DNA from: Pararhizobium arenae
GTDB taxonomy: Bacteria; Pseudomonadota; Alphaproteobacteria; Rhizobiales; Rhizobiaceae
Assembly: GCF_001931685.1 (NCBI RefSeq)
Contig: NZ_MOOY01000002.1
Coordinates: 124,001-188,000, forward strand
Reading direction: 5' to 3'
Length of the DNA: 64,000 bases
This document shows, one piece after another, positions 54,448 through 61,414 of the stretch. The notes beneath the pieces were generated by a model. The model did not search any database. It was not told the origin of the DNA and saw nothing but the letters and a program-made list of their open reading frames with translations. Within the stretch, counting starts at the first letter, position 1, and each line of letters opens with the position of its first letter. Position numbers and translations under genes: made by a program.

Positions 54448-55515
54448 TCAGTCAGGCTTCCTGTTGGTGAAACGGGCGTTGCCGAGGCCGGTGCCGATCG
54501 TCATAACACCCCAACGGGACACATCCTCCATGAACGGAAGCTGCGAAAGCCCCTGAACCACCGCGTCGTTGTGCATTATTACCAGGGTTTCGTGGTCGTG
54601 AATCGTCGGTATCGCCTTGGTCACGGCAGTCGGCAGATTGAAATGATCGCTCTCCCAGTTTCCGCCGGGCAGGTTGTGGCCGCCGCGCTTGATGGCGCCA
54701 TCTGGATTGACGATGCCGGGGCAGGCGATGCCGATCAGCGGCGCAAGCTTCAGCTTGCCGGCCTTGCCCACAAGACCGTTCAGCATGTCGGCGAGGCGGT
54801 CGATGGCGGCGCTTCGGCTGGGCTGGTCGTCGGCATGGCGCCAGATATCGGATTCGCGGACGGAGGCATCGACGATGCGGTGCTTTTCCCGGACAAACTC
54901 GACGATGCCAGCCCGCATGTTGGTGCCGCCGATGTCGACGGCGAGGATGGCGTTATGGCCCTTCAGCATCCAGGACGGCATAAGGTGCACCGAGCCGATG
55001 AGACCGGCGTCATCAGGGTGGTGGGTGATCGGCACAAGGTCGATGTTCACGCCGCCGGCGCGCAGGATCATGTTCGCGCGGGCAATGGCGATCTGTCCCG
55101 CGCGGCCCTCCCGAAAGCCGCCGCCGACAACGATGCGTTCTGTCTTGGCCCAGGATTTGAACGTCAGGTATTTCTCGATGACTTCCGCGAAATCGCGGGA
55201 AAAGTCTTCAATCGCGGCCATGGCCAAAGCCATGCTGAGAGCGTCCCCGCTTTCAAGAAGCCCGTCCACCTTCTTCTTGGAAATCGGGTCGGTAAGATTC
55301 TGTCCGAGCGGGTCGTCCGCGTATTCCCGCAGGACCTTGCGCCAGTCGTGAAGCTTGACCTGGAAGGCGCCCTTGTTGGCTTTGTCACCGATGAAATGGC
55401 CGCGCTCACGCTCCTCGTTGTTGTAGTCATCGACCACAACCGATGGAAGTTCGGTCGCGCCGTGACCGAGAGGCGTGTGTCCCTGCGTTTTTTGGGCCGC
55501 GCGCGTTTGTGGCAT
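54448..55515 (-). CDS. ROK-family protein with circularly permuted motif order
   Basis: A 355-residue sugar-kinase-like protein. The first 180 residues resemble the C-terminal half of ROK kinases (a helical stretch, IVVGGGF near residue 152, then DDAGLIGSVHLM near 177), and the ATP phosphate motif AVDIGGTNMRAG, normally at the N terminus, occurs near 190, followed by IGIACPGIVNPDGAI, NLPGGNW, a MHNDAVVQGL block and TIGTGLG close to the C terminus. The zinc-site CxCGxxGC is not present. It may bind or phosphorylate glucose. An exact EcfG promoter precedes it; otsB is divergent. Confidence 0.75.
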   Translation of the reverse strand: MPQTRAAQKTQGHTPLGHGATELPSVVVDDYNNEERERGHFIGDKANKGAFQVKLHDWRKVLREYADDPLGQNLTDPISKKKVDGLLESGDALSMALAMAAIEDFSRDFAEVIEKYLTFKSWAKTERIVVGGGFREGRAGQIAIARANMILRAGGVNIDLVPITHHPDDAGLIGSVHLMPSWMLKGHNAILAVDIGGTNMRAGIVEFVREKHRIVDASVRESDIWRHADDQPSRSAAIDRLADMLNGLVGKAGKLKLAPLIGIACPGIVNPDGAIKRGGHNLPGGNWESDHFNLPTAVTKAIPTIHDHETLVIMHNDAVVQGLSQLPFMEDVSRWGVMTIGTGLGNARFTNRKPD

Positions 55516-55550
55516 AGACGAACCTTTCGGGTGAAGTGAGCCGCAGGCAC

Positions 55551-55575
55551 AACGTCATTGTGACGCGGATGTTCC
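55551..55575 (-). promoter_or_regulatory. EcfG-type promoter for the ROK-like gene
   Basis: Minus strand GGAAC (55575-55571), 16 nt, CGTT (55554-55551), an exact consensus match. The -10 box is 36 nt before the start codon, which has an AAAGG ribosome site. Confidence 0.75.
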
Positions 55576-55646
55576 AGCCGACGTTTCCCTTGCCGTGATC
55601 GCCGCGCGAGCTACTTGCTCTCCTGTTCGAAGCCGGAGGATGGATC

Positions 55647-56423
55647 GTGCAGGATGATGACGTGACAGTACCGATGCTGGAAGCCTTGATGGGGTCTCCC
55701 GGCGAATGGGCCCTGTTTCTGGACATCGATGGCACACTCCTCAACCTCGCGCCGACGCCGGATTCGATCGTGGTTCCGCCGGAACTGCCCGGCCATCTCG
55801 CGCAACTGCACCGGAAGCTGGGCGGAGCCATGGCATTGGTGACCGGGCGTTCGCTCGATTATGCCGACAGGCTCTTTCGACCCCACGTCTTTCCGCTCGC
55901 CGGCTTGCATGGCGCGGAGTTCCGGGATGCAGCCGGTGTGTCCGTCGTTGCCGAAACCGATGCCTTCCAAGGGCTGAAGCATTTGCTGGTGAAGGAGGCG
56001 GAGGCCTATCCCGGTGTCCTGATCGAGGACAAGGGAGCGGCCGTCGCGGCGCACTACCGGCTGGCGCCGGATTACGAGAAGGTGCTGGAGGAGCGTATGC
56101 TTCACTACGCGGCGCTTGCCGGGCCGGAATGGACTCTGCAGCCGGGCAAGATGGTGTTCGAACTGCGCCCGGCCCGGGCGAGCAAGGGGGACGCTGTCCG
56201 GCGTTTCCTGCAGGCGGAACCGTTCAAGGACAGGCGGCCCGTCGCCATCGGCGACGATCTGACCGACGAAGCGATGTTTGCCGTTGCCAATGACTTCAGC
56301 GGTCTGTCCGTCCGTGTCGGTGCAATCGATGCCCCGAGCCACGCCCGGCACCGGCTTTCGTCGCCGGCGCTTGTTCGCAACGTGCTGAAAGCCATGGCCG
56401 CGCAGGCTCGGTCTTTGCCGTAA
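55647..56423 (+). CDS. otsB: trehalose-6-phosphate phosphatase
   Basis: Converts trehalose-6-phosphate to the stress protectant trehalose in the cytosol. The 258 residues show the HAD motifs DIDGTLLNLAPTP (nucleophile Asp near 27), VTGRSLDYA, KMVFELRP with the conserved lysine, and GDDLTDEAMF. A GTG at 55647 is preferred because GGAGGA lies six nt before it. No otsA (synthase) gene is adjacent, so trehalose-6-phosphate must be made from another locus. Confidence 0.92.
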   Translation: MQDDDVTVPMLEALMGSPGEWALFLDIDGTLLNLAPTPDSIVVPPELPGHLAQLHRKLGGAMALVTGRSLDYADRLFRPHVFPLAGLHGAEFRDAAGVSVVAETDAFQGLKHLLVKEAEAYPGVLIEDKGAAVAAHYRLAPDYEKVLEERMLHYAALAGPEWTLQPGKMVFELRPARASKGDAVRRFLQAEPFKDRRPVAIGDDLTDEAMFAVANDFSGLSVRVGAIDAPSHARHRLSSPALVRNVLKAMAAQARSLP

Positions 56424-56465
56424 GTTCGTCGGCAAAAGTATAAAGAGGCTTACCTCTCAGGTTAC

Positions 56466-56672
56466 TCAGTCCTGGCGTTCTTCGTGTGCCTCGATCAGGG
56501 ATGCCGTGTGTTCGGCAATCTCGCGAAGCGCGGCGGCGACCTCCGCACGGCTCCAGCCGGCGCGGACGGATTCCTCGATCAGTTGCTGCACTTTGCCCTC
56601 GAGCGCCTCGCGGCAATCGGCCGCTCGGTTTTCATATTCGTTTTCTTCTTTCGGTGGTCGCACGGGTTGCAT
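56466..56672 (-). CDS. small hypothetical protein, 68 residues
   Basis: An acidic, highly helical soluble protein (ALEGKVQQLIEESVRAGWSRAEVAAALREIAEHTASLIEAHEE region) with the look of a two-helix or three-helix bundle. The RAGWSRAEVAAAL segment resembles a helix-turn-helix but no family can be assigned. AAGGAGT precedes ATG 56672 at good distance. It is convergent with otsB and divergent from the next short genes. Confidence 0.6.
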   Translation of the reverse strand: MQPVRPPKEENEYENRAADCREALEGKVQQLIEESVRAGWSRAEVAAALREIAEHTASLIEAHEERQD

Positions 56673-56839
56673 GGGTTACTCCTTGATGGGTGTAGCGAAA
56701 TAGACGTCTGTCCGGGCTCGCCGGATGCGGGACAACGCGATGCATCATCGCTGTCGTCGTCGCTTTCAGCGTGATCTCCTGAGTTCTGCGATATGGAGCG
56801 GAGCGCCTGACCGGCAAGACCTCAAACAGCCAATCGCCG

Positions 56840-56864
56840 GGAACCATTGCGATCCATGATCGTT
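56840..56864 (+). promoter_or_regulatory. EcfG-type promoter for the 59-residue gene
   Basis: GGAAC (56840-56844), 16 nt, CGTT (56861-56864), an exact consensus match. The -10 ends 26 nt before the start codon at 56891. Confidence 0.75.
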
Positions 56865-56890
56865 CGCCTTCCAAAGGAAAGGAGCCTGTC

Positions 56891-57070
56891 ATGTCGATTG
56901 AAGACTATGCAAAATCCCTGTTGGCCGAAGTAGGAGCGAAGCCTGATCCAGCACCGGAGGACACAGTCTGCGAGCCGGAAAAGGGCCAGCGACAGAAGCC
57001 GAAGCCCAACACGCCGGACCCGCAGGAGGTCCAGTATCCCGGTTATTTCAAGGGGCGTGGCAGCCTCTGA
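56891..57070 (+). CDS. small proline- and lysine-rich protein, 59 residues
   Basis: A short gene (MSIEDYAKSLLAEVGAKPDP at the start) with a low-complexity proline/lysine/glutamine centre and a C terminus containing YPGYFKGRGSL. GGAAAGGAG lies just before the ATG, and an exact stress promoter 26 nt upstream supports that it is real. No family, signal peptide or membrane span is seen. The sequence suggests a disordered, stress-induced protein. Confidence 0.65.
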   Translation: MSIEDYAKSLLAEVGAKPDPAPEDTVCEPEKGQRQKPKPNTPDPQEVQYPGYFKGRGSL

Positions 57071-57161
57071 CCAGCAGCGAAATGCGTGCGTATTCACGGC
57101 TCTCCAGTTCCCCGGAGCCGGCGCATGCGTTGACCATCGCGACTATCGCATCGACCGTGGC

Positions 57162-57186
57162 GGAACATTTCCCTGATTGTTGCGTA
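57162..57186 (+). promoter_or_regulatory. EcfG-type promoter (near match)
   Basis: GGAAC (57162-57166), 16 nt, CGTA (57183-57186): one mismatch from GGAAC-N16-CGTT, about 90 nt before the 58-residue gene at 57276. Confidence 0.45.
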
Positions 57187-57275
57187 TGCGAGATTTGGGG
57201 GCTTTGCGCTTTAAAATTATTGAATGCCTCCCCTACCGATGTGCCGTCACAATGGGCGGGACAGGAGGTGCTTTG

Positions 57276-57452
57276 ATGGAAAAAGATCGTAAAACCAGGG
57301 GTGTATCCCCAAGAGGCGTGTTCGAGGAGACGAAATCGGCTGCGCTGGAGGCGATTGCCGCCCAGAAGGCTGCCGAACGTCTCAAGACGGAAAAACTGAG
57401 AGCGCTGCGGGAGCAGCGCGATAAAAATGACGCAGGCAAGAGTGCATCGTGA
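57276..57452 (+). CDS. small charged helical protein, 58 residues
   Basis: A short soluble protein with a basic N terminus (MEKDRKTRGVSPRGVFEE) and one long charged helix (ALEAIAAQKAAERLKTEKLRALREQRD). AGGAGGTG precedes the ATG. Its stop overlaps the next start as GTGA, so the two are coupled. No family is recognised. Confidence 0.6.
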   Translation: MEKDRKTRGVSPRGVFEETKSAALEAIAAQKAAERLKTEKLRALREQRDKNDAGKSAS

Positions 57453-57643
57453 AAGCTTGGAATGAGATTGAACGGCGGCGCCTATGGGATCATTCCGTGG
57501 CAGCCAAAACGACGATGGGACAGTTTATCGAGGCTGATGCGCGTTTTCTGGAGTGGATCGAGGACTGGATCAGCGGAGCTATCCCAATGTCGGAGGTCCA
57601 GCGTCGTTATCGCGACCTGCTTGTGTCGAGACGAAAGGAATAG
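57449..57643 (+). CDS. small hypothetical protein, 64 residues
   Basis: Starts with GTG at 57449, overlapping the previous stop. A soluble, tryptophan-containing helical protein (AWNEIERRRLWDHSVAAKTTMG, WIEDWISGAIPMSEVQRRYRDLL). Translational coupling and good coding character support it. Unknown function. Confidence 0.6.
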   Translation: MKAWNEIERRRLWDHSVAAKTTMGQFIEADARFLEWIEDWISGAIPMSEVQRRYRDLLVSRRKE

Positions 57644-57661
57644 TCTCGATCAAGGTACACA

Positions 57662-57967
57662 ATGATGGAACCTCCGGCCTTTGGCCTGGTTGTCGAGAAA
57701 AGCCGGAGAACCATCGTGCAGAACAGCCCACAATTCGAGGTCGGAGACCTTCGCCGCACCAAGGATTGCCAGGCCCGTGTCGATCAACTGATTGCAGAGG
57801 TGGTCGATGTCATGGTCACGAATGGCTGGGACAGCCTGGAAGTGCTCGAGGCGGCAGAAGTATCGCTCAAAAAGCGATGGAGATCGATCGAGGCCGATCC
57901 AGACCCTGCTGACGAGGTCAGCGAACTGTCGACAAGGCCGATAGGCGATCATCATCCCGCAAAGTGA
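57662..57967 (+). CDS. conserved hypothetical protein, 101 residues
   Basis: A soluble protein, 18 nt after the preceding gene and probably in the same operon. It contains a charged helical region (DLRRTKDCQARVDQLIAEVVDVMVTNGWDSLEVLEAAEVSLKKRW) and an acidic tail. No family can be assigned. A TTG or GTG a little downstream is possible as start. The opposite strand also has an open frame of the same length, but it has no upstream ribosome site. Confidence 0.55.
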   Translation: MMEPPAFGLVVEKSRRTIVQNSPQFEVGDLRRTKDCQARVDQLIAEVVDVMVTNGWDSLEVLEAAEVSLKKRWRSIEADPDPADEVSELSTRPIGDHHPAK

Positions 57968-57991
57968 CGCCTGTCGGGTGCGACGGACGGG

Positions 57992-58558
57992 TCAGAATTT
58001 CCTGCTCAGAAACGGGGAGTTCTGCTCACCGAAACGCCACAAGGTTTCTGCCGCTTTCGTTATGCCAATTCGTTTTCCCACGACACATTCGGGAGCCTCA
58101 GCGGGAGCGGTGAGTTTGAAGATGGGGTTGCTCAAGGGAACGCCATCCAAACTTCTGTCAATGGCCAGCGCCTGACAGAGCTTTCCGGGGCCACTGCAAA
58201 GTTTTCGCACACCGATATCGCCACGCCGCTGTTGCATGATGTCGAGGCCGCTTGTCGGTCGCAGTGCCCGGATCAGCACGGCGCTTCCGGGCAGGCACAC
58301 GAAGTTCAGGCACCAGTGAAGGCCGTAAGAGCGGTAGACATAGACATGCCCGGCACTGCCAAACATTGAACGATTTCGCGGTGTCTGGCCGCCAAAGCTG
58401 TGCGAGGCAGGATCGTCCGGCGAATAGGCCTCAGTCTCGACGATAACGCCGCCCACATCATCGACCAAAAACTGCCAGCCGATAAGATCGGCAGCCACGT
58501 TCTCGGCGGGTCGTTCGAAAAAACCTGTCGGTGGTTGCGTGGCGGAGCGGATCGGCAT
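57992..58558 (-). CDS. 3-methyladenine DNA glycosylase (AAG/MPG family)
   Basis: Removes alkylated purines in base-excision repair. The 188 residues match the AAG fold: GVIVETEAY with the catalytic Glu near residue 45, [33 protein letters not shown], and AVLIRALRP. The ATG at 58558 gives the normal family length; the frame is open upstream to 58768. It fits a local set of DNA-repair genes with ligD and ku. Confidence 0.9.
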   Translation of the reverse strand: MPIRSATQPPTGFFERPAENVAADLIGWQFLVDDVGGVIVETEAYSPDDPASHSFGGQTPRNRSMFGSAGHVYVYRSYGLHWCLNFVCLPGSAVLIRALRPTSGLDIMQQRRGDIGVRKLCSGPGKLCQALAIDRSLDGVPLSNPIFKLTAPAEAPECVVGKRIGITKAAETLWRFGEQNSPFLSRKF

Positions 58559-58613
58559 TGTCGTTTTTTGCACGTCTTCTTGATGGAATGAAGAACGAGC
58601 ACTTACACCGTTA

Positions 58614-58877
58614 TCAATCGTACAAGGTGCCTTCGGCGCCCAATCGCCGCCGGGCCAGTTCCCGAATGGCATCCCCCGCGACGCCAAAATCCCATCCGAC
58701 ACTCTCAGCGCGTCTGGCAAGCGCTTCGAAAACCTCGGGAAGATCAGGACCGGCCGCTGCGGCGACATTGACGTCCGATAGTTCAGCCAGATCGTCGAAT
58801 GACGGCTTTATCGCCGCGACTGCGTCTTCAAGCGAAGGCGTACCCGCGGGATGCGAAATGGATTTCATCGGTGACAT
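58614..58877 (-). CDS. small hypothetical protein, 87 residues
   Basis: A short acidic soluble protein ([20 protein letters not shown] at the start, then [21 protein letters not shown]). The ATG at 58877 follows GAGGAGTTAAGA. No known family. It is 55 nt from the MPG start on the same strand and may share its transcript. Confidence 0.6.
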   Translation of the reverse strand: MSPMKSISHPAGTPSLEDAVAAIKPSFDDLAELSDVNVAAAAGPDLPEVFEALARRAESVGWDFGVAGDAIRELARRRLGAEGTLYD

Positions 58878-58954
58878 TCTTAACTCCTCGACAGTGCTCG
58901 CCGTCATCCAGGCGGATACAATCGCCTTGCTCCAAATCGGCTCGACGATTTTCG

Positions 58955-59398
58955 TCAGATTTGTACCGGTTTGATGGTTCCGACCGAGATTTCGCCTTCG
59001 AGCACGCCTCGTTTCAGGTCCGCGCGGCCGTGATCCACTTCAATGACGGTATAGAGCTTCTCGGAGCGGAAGGCGCTTGCATTGCTGGTTGTCACGTCCT
59101 CTGCGGGCGCGGAGTCGATTTCCATGAAATCAAGTTCCCGCTCGGTCGCCACGATGCGCGCATCACCCGAGGTACGCGCGGCGACAACCACAACGCCCTG
59201 ATAGGGAGAGTTATCCCAGCGCGGGTCGTCCGCCTCCGCGGTTGGTTCCAGCCGGTAGATGTTCAGAAGCTCACGCGTATCGCCGGTGGTGGTGGCGTCA
59301 TCCTGCTGCGACCTGCTCTCCGCCGATCGTCCGAATGTCGTTGAACTGGTCGCATTGGTGGGGCCGAGATCGGTCTGATCGTTCGTGGCGTTGGACAT
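58955..59398 (-). CDS. hypothetical protein, 147 residues
   Basis: A soluble protein with a low-complexity, threonine/asparagine/serine-rich N terminus (about residues 1-40) and a folded C-terminal part (NIYRLEPTAEADDPRWDNSPYQGVVVVAARTSGDARIVATERELDF). Start taken at ATG 59398 (a second ATG lies at 59401). The conserved part resembles an uncharacterised rhizobial family, but I cannot name it. A possible stress promoter lies about 140 nt upstream. Confidence 0.6.
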   Translation of the reverse strand: MSNATNDQTDLGPTNATSSTTFGRSAESRSQQDDATTTGDTRELLNIYRLEPTAEADDPRWDNSPYQGVVVVAARTSGDARIVATERELDFMEIDSAPAEDVTTSNASAFRSEKLYTVIEVDHGRADLKRGVLEGEISVGTIKPVQI

Positions 59399-59534
59399 CA
59401 TGTATTCCTTCTCAATAAGGATGGACCGACTATCCGCTGGGCGCGAATGCGGCCGCGCCGTCGTTTCGTGTCGGCAAAAAAGCGACGGCCTTGCGGGGAA
59501 TGACAGCATTCTGCCATTTCAGCGGACCGAACTC

Positions 59535-59560
59535 CAACTGATGGGGTGGCGGAAAGTTCC
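59535..59560 (-). promoter_or_regulatory. possible EcfG-type promoter
   Basis: Minus strand GGAAC (59560-59556), 17 nt, GTTG (59538-59535): a weaker match, about 137 nt before the 147-residue gene. Confidence 0.3.
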
Positions 59561-59666
59561 AAGGCTCTTTTTGCACATCAAGATGCCGTGCAGTTGCCAT
59601 ACCTGGCACAAGCTTTGCTTCTTAAAATCAGCCGAGTGGATCAACGGTGACGTTAAGGGGTAGAGA

Positions 59667-59936
59667 TTGTTTCAAGTCATTGAAGGTGGGCGAAGGGGCT
59701 CGTTACCGCCGAAGGAAGTGCCTGCGGATACATCGCAAATCGTAGCGGAAGGCCGTCGACGGTTGAGCGAGGCGGGTGTCGATCGTTATGAAGCCCGCGA
59801 GCGTCTGACGGGCATGTCCATGCCGGCGCCGGTCAGGCATTTAAGGATGCAGATCGAATTTGCGGTTCAGGCGCTTTCGCAGCTGTCTCCGACCCCTCAG
59901 GATATCACGGCGGACCACTACTGGCCGTCAATGTAA
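59667..59936 (+). CDS. small hypothetical protein, 89 residues
   Basis: Starts at TTG 59667 after an AAGGGG site. A soluble basic protein (QVIEGGRRGSLPPKEVPADTSQ, RLSEAGVDRYEARERLTGM, HLRMQIEFAVQALSQL). No recognised family. Convergent with the DUF892 gene through a shared terminator. Confidence 0.5.
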   Translation: MFQVIEGGRRGSLPPKEVPADTSQIVAEGRRRLSEAGVDRYEARERLTGMSMPAPVRHLRMQIEFAVQALSQLSPTPQDITADHYWPSM

Positions 59937-59937
59937 A

Positions 59938-59965
59938 AACGGGCCACCCAAGAGGGTGACCCGTT
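59938..59965. terminator. bidirectional terminator between the 89-residue gene and DUF892
   Basis: AACGGGCCACCC (59938-59949) and GGGTGACCCGTT (59954-59965) pair with one mismatch over a 4-nt loop. On the minus strand it continues into a T-run, so it mainly ends the DUF892 transcript. Confidence 0.75.
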
Positions 59966-59971
59966 AGAAGG

Positions 59972-60472
59972 TCAGGCAGCCTTGCCCTGGCCCTTCGCAT
60001 TGGCAGAGGCCTCGGCGAGCGCCGTCAGCTTCTTGTCGGTCGCTTCTTCTTCCTGAAGATTTGCCTTGAGAAGCGGAATGGCGTCCTTCAGTCCGAGCTG
60101 CTTGGCCCAGGCGATCAGGGTGCCGTAACGAGCGATTTCGTAGTGCTCGACCGCCTGCGCCGACGAAATGAGGCCGGCGTCAAGAGCAGGAGAACCCTTG
60201 AAGTCCTCGATGATTTCTTCGCCTTCTGCAAGGATGCCCTGGATCGCTTCGCAGGTTTTGCCACGAGCAGGTTTTCCGAGGATTTCGAAAACCTGTTCCA
60301 GACGTTCGATCTGGCCCTGGGTTTCTTCGCGGTGCTGAAGAAAGCCCGCCTTGCCTTCCTCGGACTGTGCGGCGCGGGCCATCTTCGGCAGTGCCTTCAG
60401 GACTTGCTTTTCAGCAAAGTAAATGTCCTTCAGCGTATCCAGAAACAGGTCCTCAAGCGTTTTGGTAGCCAT
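59972..60472 (-). CDS. DUF892 (YciE-like) ferritin-like protein
   Basis: A 166-residue all-helical protein of the ferritin-like DUF892 family (LEDLFLDTLKDIYFAEKQVLKALPKM at the N terminus, SAQAVEHYEIARYGTLIAWA near 108-127), with a glutamate-histidine pattern typical of a di-iron site. Members are general stress proteins in rhizobia and enterics. ATG 60472 follows GGAGAG. A GGAAC-N17-GTTT promoter lies about 40 nt upstream. Confidence 0.88.
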   Translation of the reverse strand: MATKTLEDLFLDTLKDIYFAEKQVLKALPKMARAAQSEEGKAGFLQHREETQGQIERLEQVFEILGKPARGKTCEAIQGILAEGEEIIEDFKGSPALDAGLISSAQAVEHYEIARYGTLIAWAKQLGLKDAIPLLKANLQEEEATDKKLTALAEASANAKGQGKAA

Positions 60473-60509
60473 TGTTCTCTCCATGGGTGTGAATAAGGAT
60501 GACGGCTAC

Positions 60510-60535
60510 AAACTTATCGGACGTGGAATCGTTCC
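60510..60535 (-). promoter_or_regulatory. EcfG-type promoter for DUF892
   Basis: Minus strand GGAAC (60535-60531), 17 nt, GTTT (60513-60510). A near match to the general stress consensus at the right distance from the DUF892 start. Confidence 0.65.
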
Positions 60536-60659
60536 CTCATTTCCAAAGGGTCTCTATCCCTGCGCTATTCTCTGACCTGTGCGCTTTGAACGATTAATCG
60601 CACCTGGAAACGAATTTTCCTGTAGAGGAGTAATTCTCTGCTGCAACAAGAGGTATTTG

Positions 60660-61322
60660 ATGTCAGGGAAAAGCGACAAGATCGGACATGCAGCCCTTTC
60701 GCAGGATCCGCATGCGGTACGTGAGCCGCGCGAAAACAATCTCGAAATGGCAATCGGTCACGAGGTTCGCACCTATCGCAAGACGCTCGGCATCACGGTC
60801 ACCGACCTTGCCACTGCCACCGGCATGTCGGTCGGCATGCTGTCGAAGATCGAGAACGGCAATATCTCGCCATCCCTGACGACCCTGCAGGCCCTTTCAC
60901 GCGCACTTGGCGTTCCGCTCACTGCATTTTTCCGCCGCTTCGAGGAGCCGCGCAACGCGATCTTCGTCAAGGCAGGGCAGGGCGTTAACATCGAACGCCG
61001 CGGTACGCGGGCCGGCCATCAGTACAGCCTGCTCGGCCATATCGACAACAACACCAGCGGCGTCACCGTCGAGCCCTATCTGATCACGCTGACCACCGAT
61101 TCCGACGTCTTCCCGACCTTTCAGCACGAGGGCATGGAGTTCCTCTATATGCTGGAGGGCGAAGTGGTCTATCGCCATGGCGAGCAGCTTTACACCATGC
61201 AGGCCGGCGATAGCCTTTTCTTCGATGCCGATGCTCCGCATGGACCCCAGGAACTGGTGCATCTGCCGGCCCGCTATCTGTCGATCATCAGCTATCCGCA
61301 GCGGCATCCACAGACCGACTGA
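60660..61322 (+). CDS. XRE-type regulator with cupin sensor domain
   Basis: A 220-residue regulator: helix-turn-helix XRE domain at about 38-92 (ITVTDLATATGMSVGMLSKIENGNISPSLTTLQALSRALGVPL) and a cupin_2 domain at about 145-212 (HEGMEFLYMLEGEVVYRHGEQLYTMQAGDSLFFDADAPHGP). The ATG at 60660 follows AAGAGGT. It lies just upstream of the glxBCD genes, same strand, so it probably controls them and senses a metabolite such as an amine or amino acid. Confidence 0.85.
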   Translation: MSGKSDKIGHAALSQDPHAVREPRENNLEMAIGHEVRTYRKTLGITVTDLATATGMSVGMLSKIENGNISPSLTTLQALSRALGVPLTAFFRRFEEPRNAIFVKAGQGVNIERRGTRAGHQYSLLGHIDNNTSGVTVEPYLITLTTDSDVFPTFQHEGMEFLYMLEGEVVYRHGEQLYTMQAGDSLFFDADAPHGPQELVHLPARYLSIISYPQRHPQTD

Positions 61323-61323
61323 A

Positions 61324-61340
61324 TTTTCTTTTCAAGAAAA
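61324..61340. promoter_or_regulatory. inverted repeat before glxB
   Basis: TTTTCTT-TTC-AAGAAAA is a perfect 7-bp inverted repeat, immediately after the XRE stop and 74 nt before glxB. It could be the XRE operator or a weak terminator; it is not followed by a T-run. Confidence 0.4.
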
Positions 61341-61414
61341 AACTATTCTTCACAATTGATTTCACGTCAGGCCCATGTTAGCTCTTCAGTCGGTAACGAA
61401 TGGAGGCGCAAGTC

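Noticed and set aside
57650-57955. 101-codon open frame opposite the 101-residue hypothetical gene
   Set aside because: Lacks a ribosome site and an operon context; the plus strand fits the coupled gene row better, though the choice is not certain.
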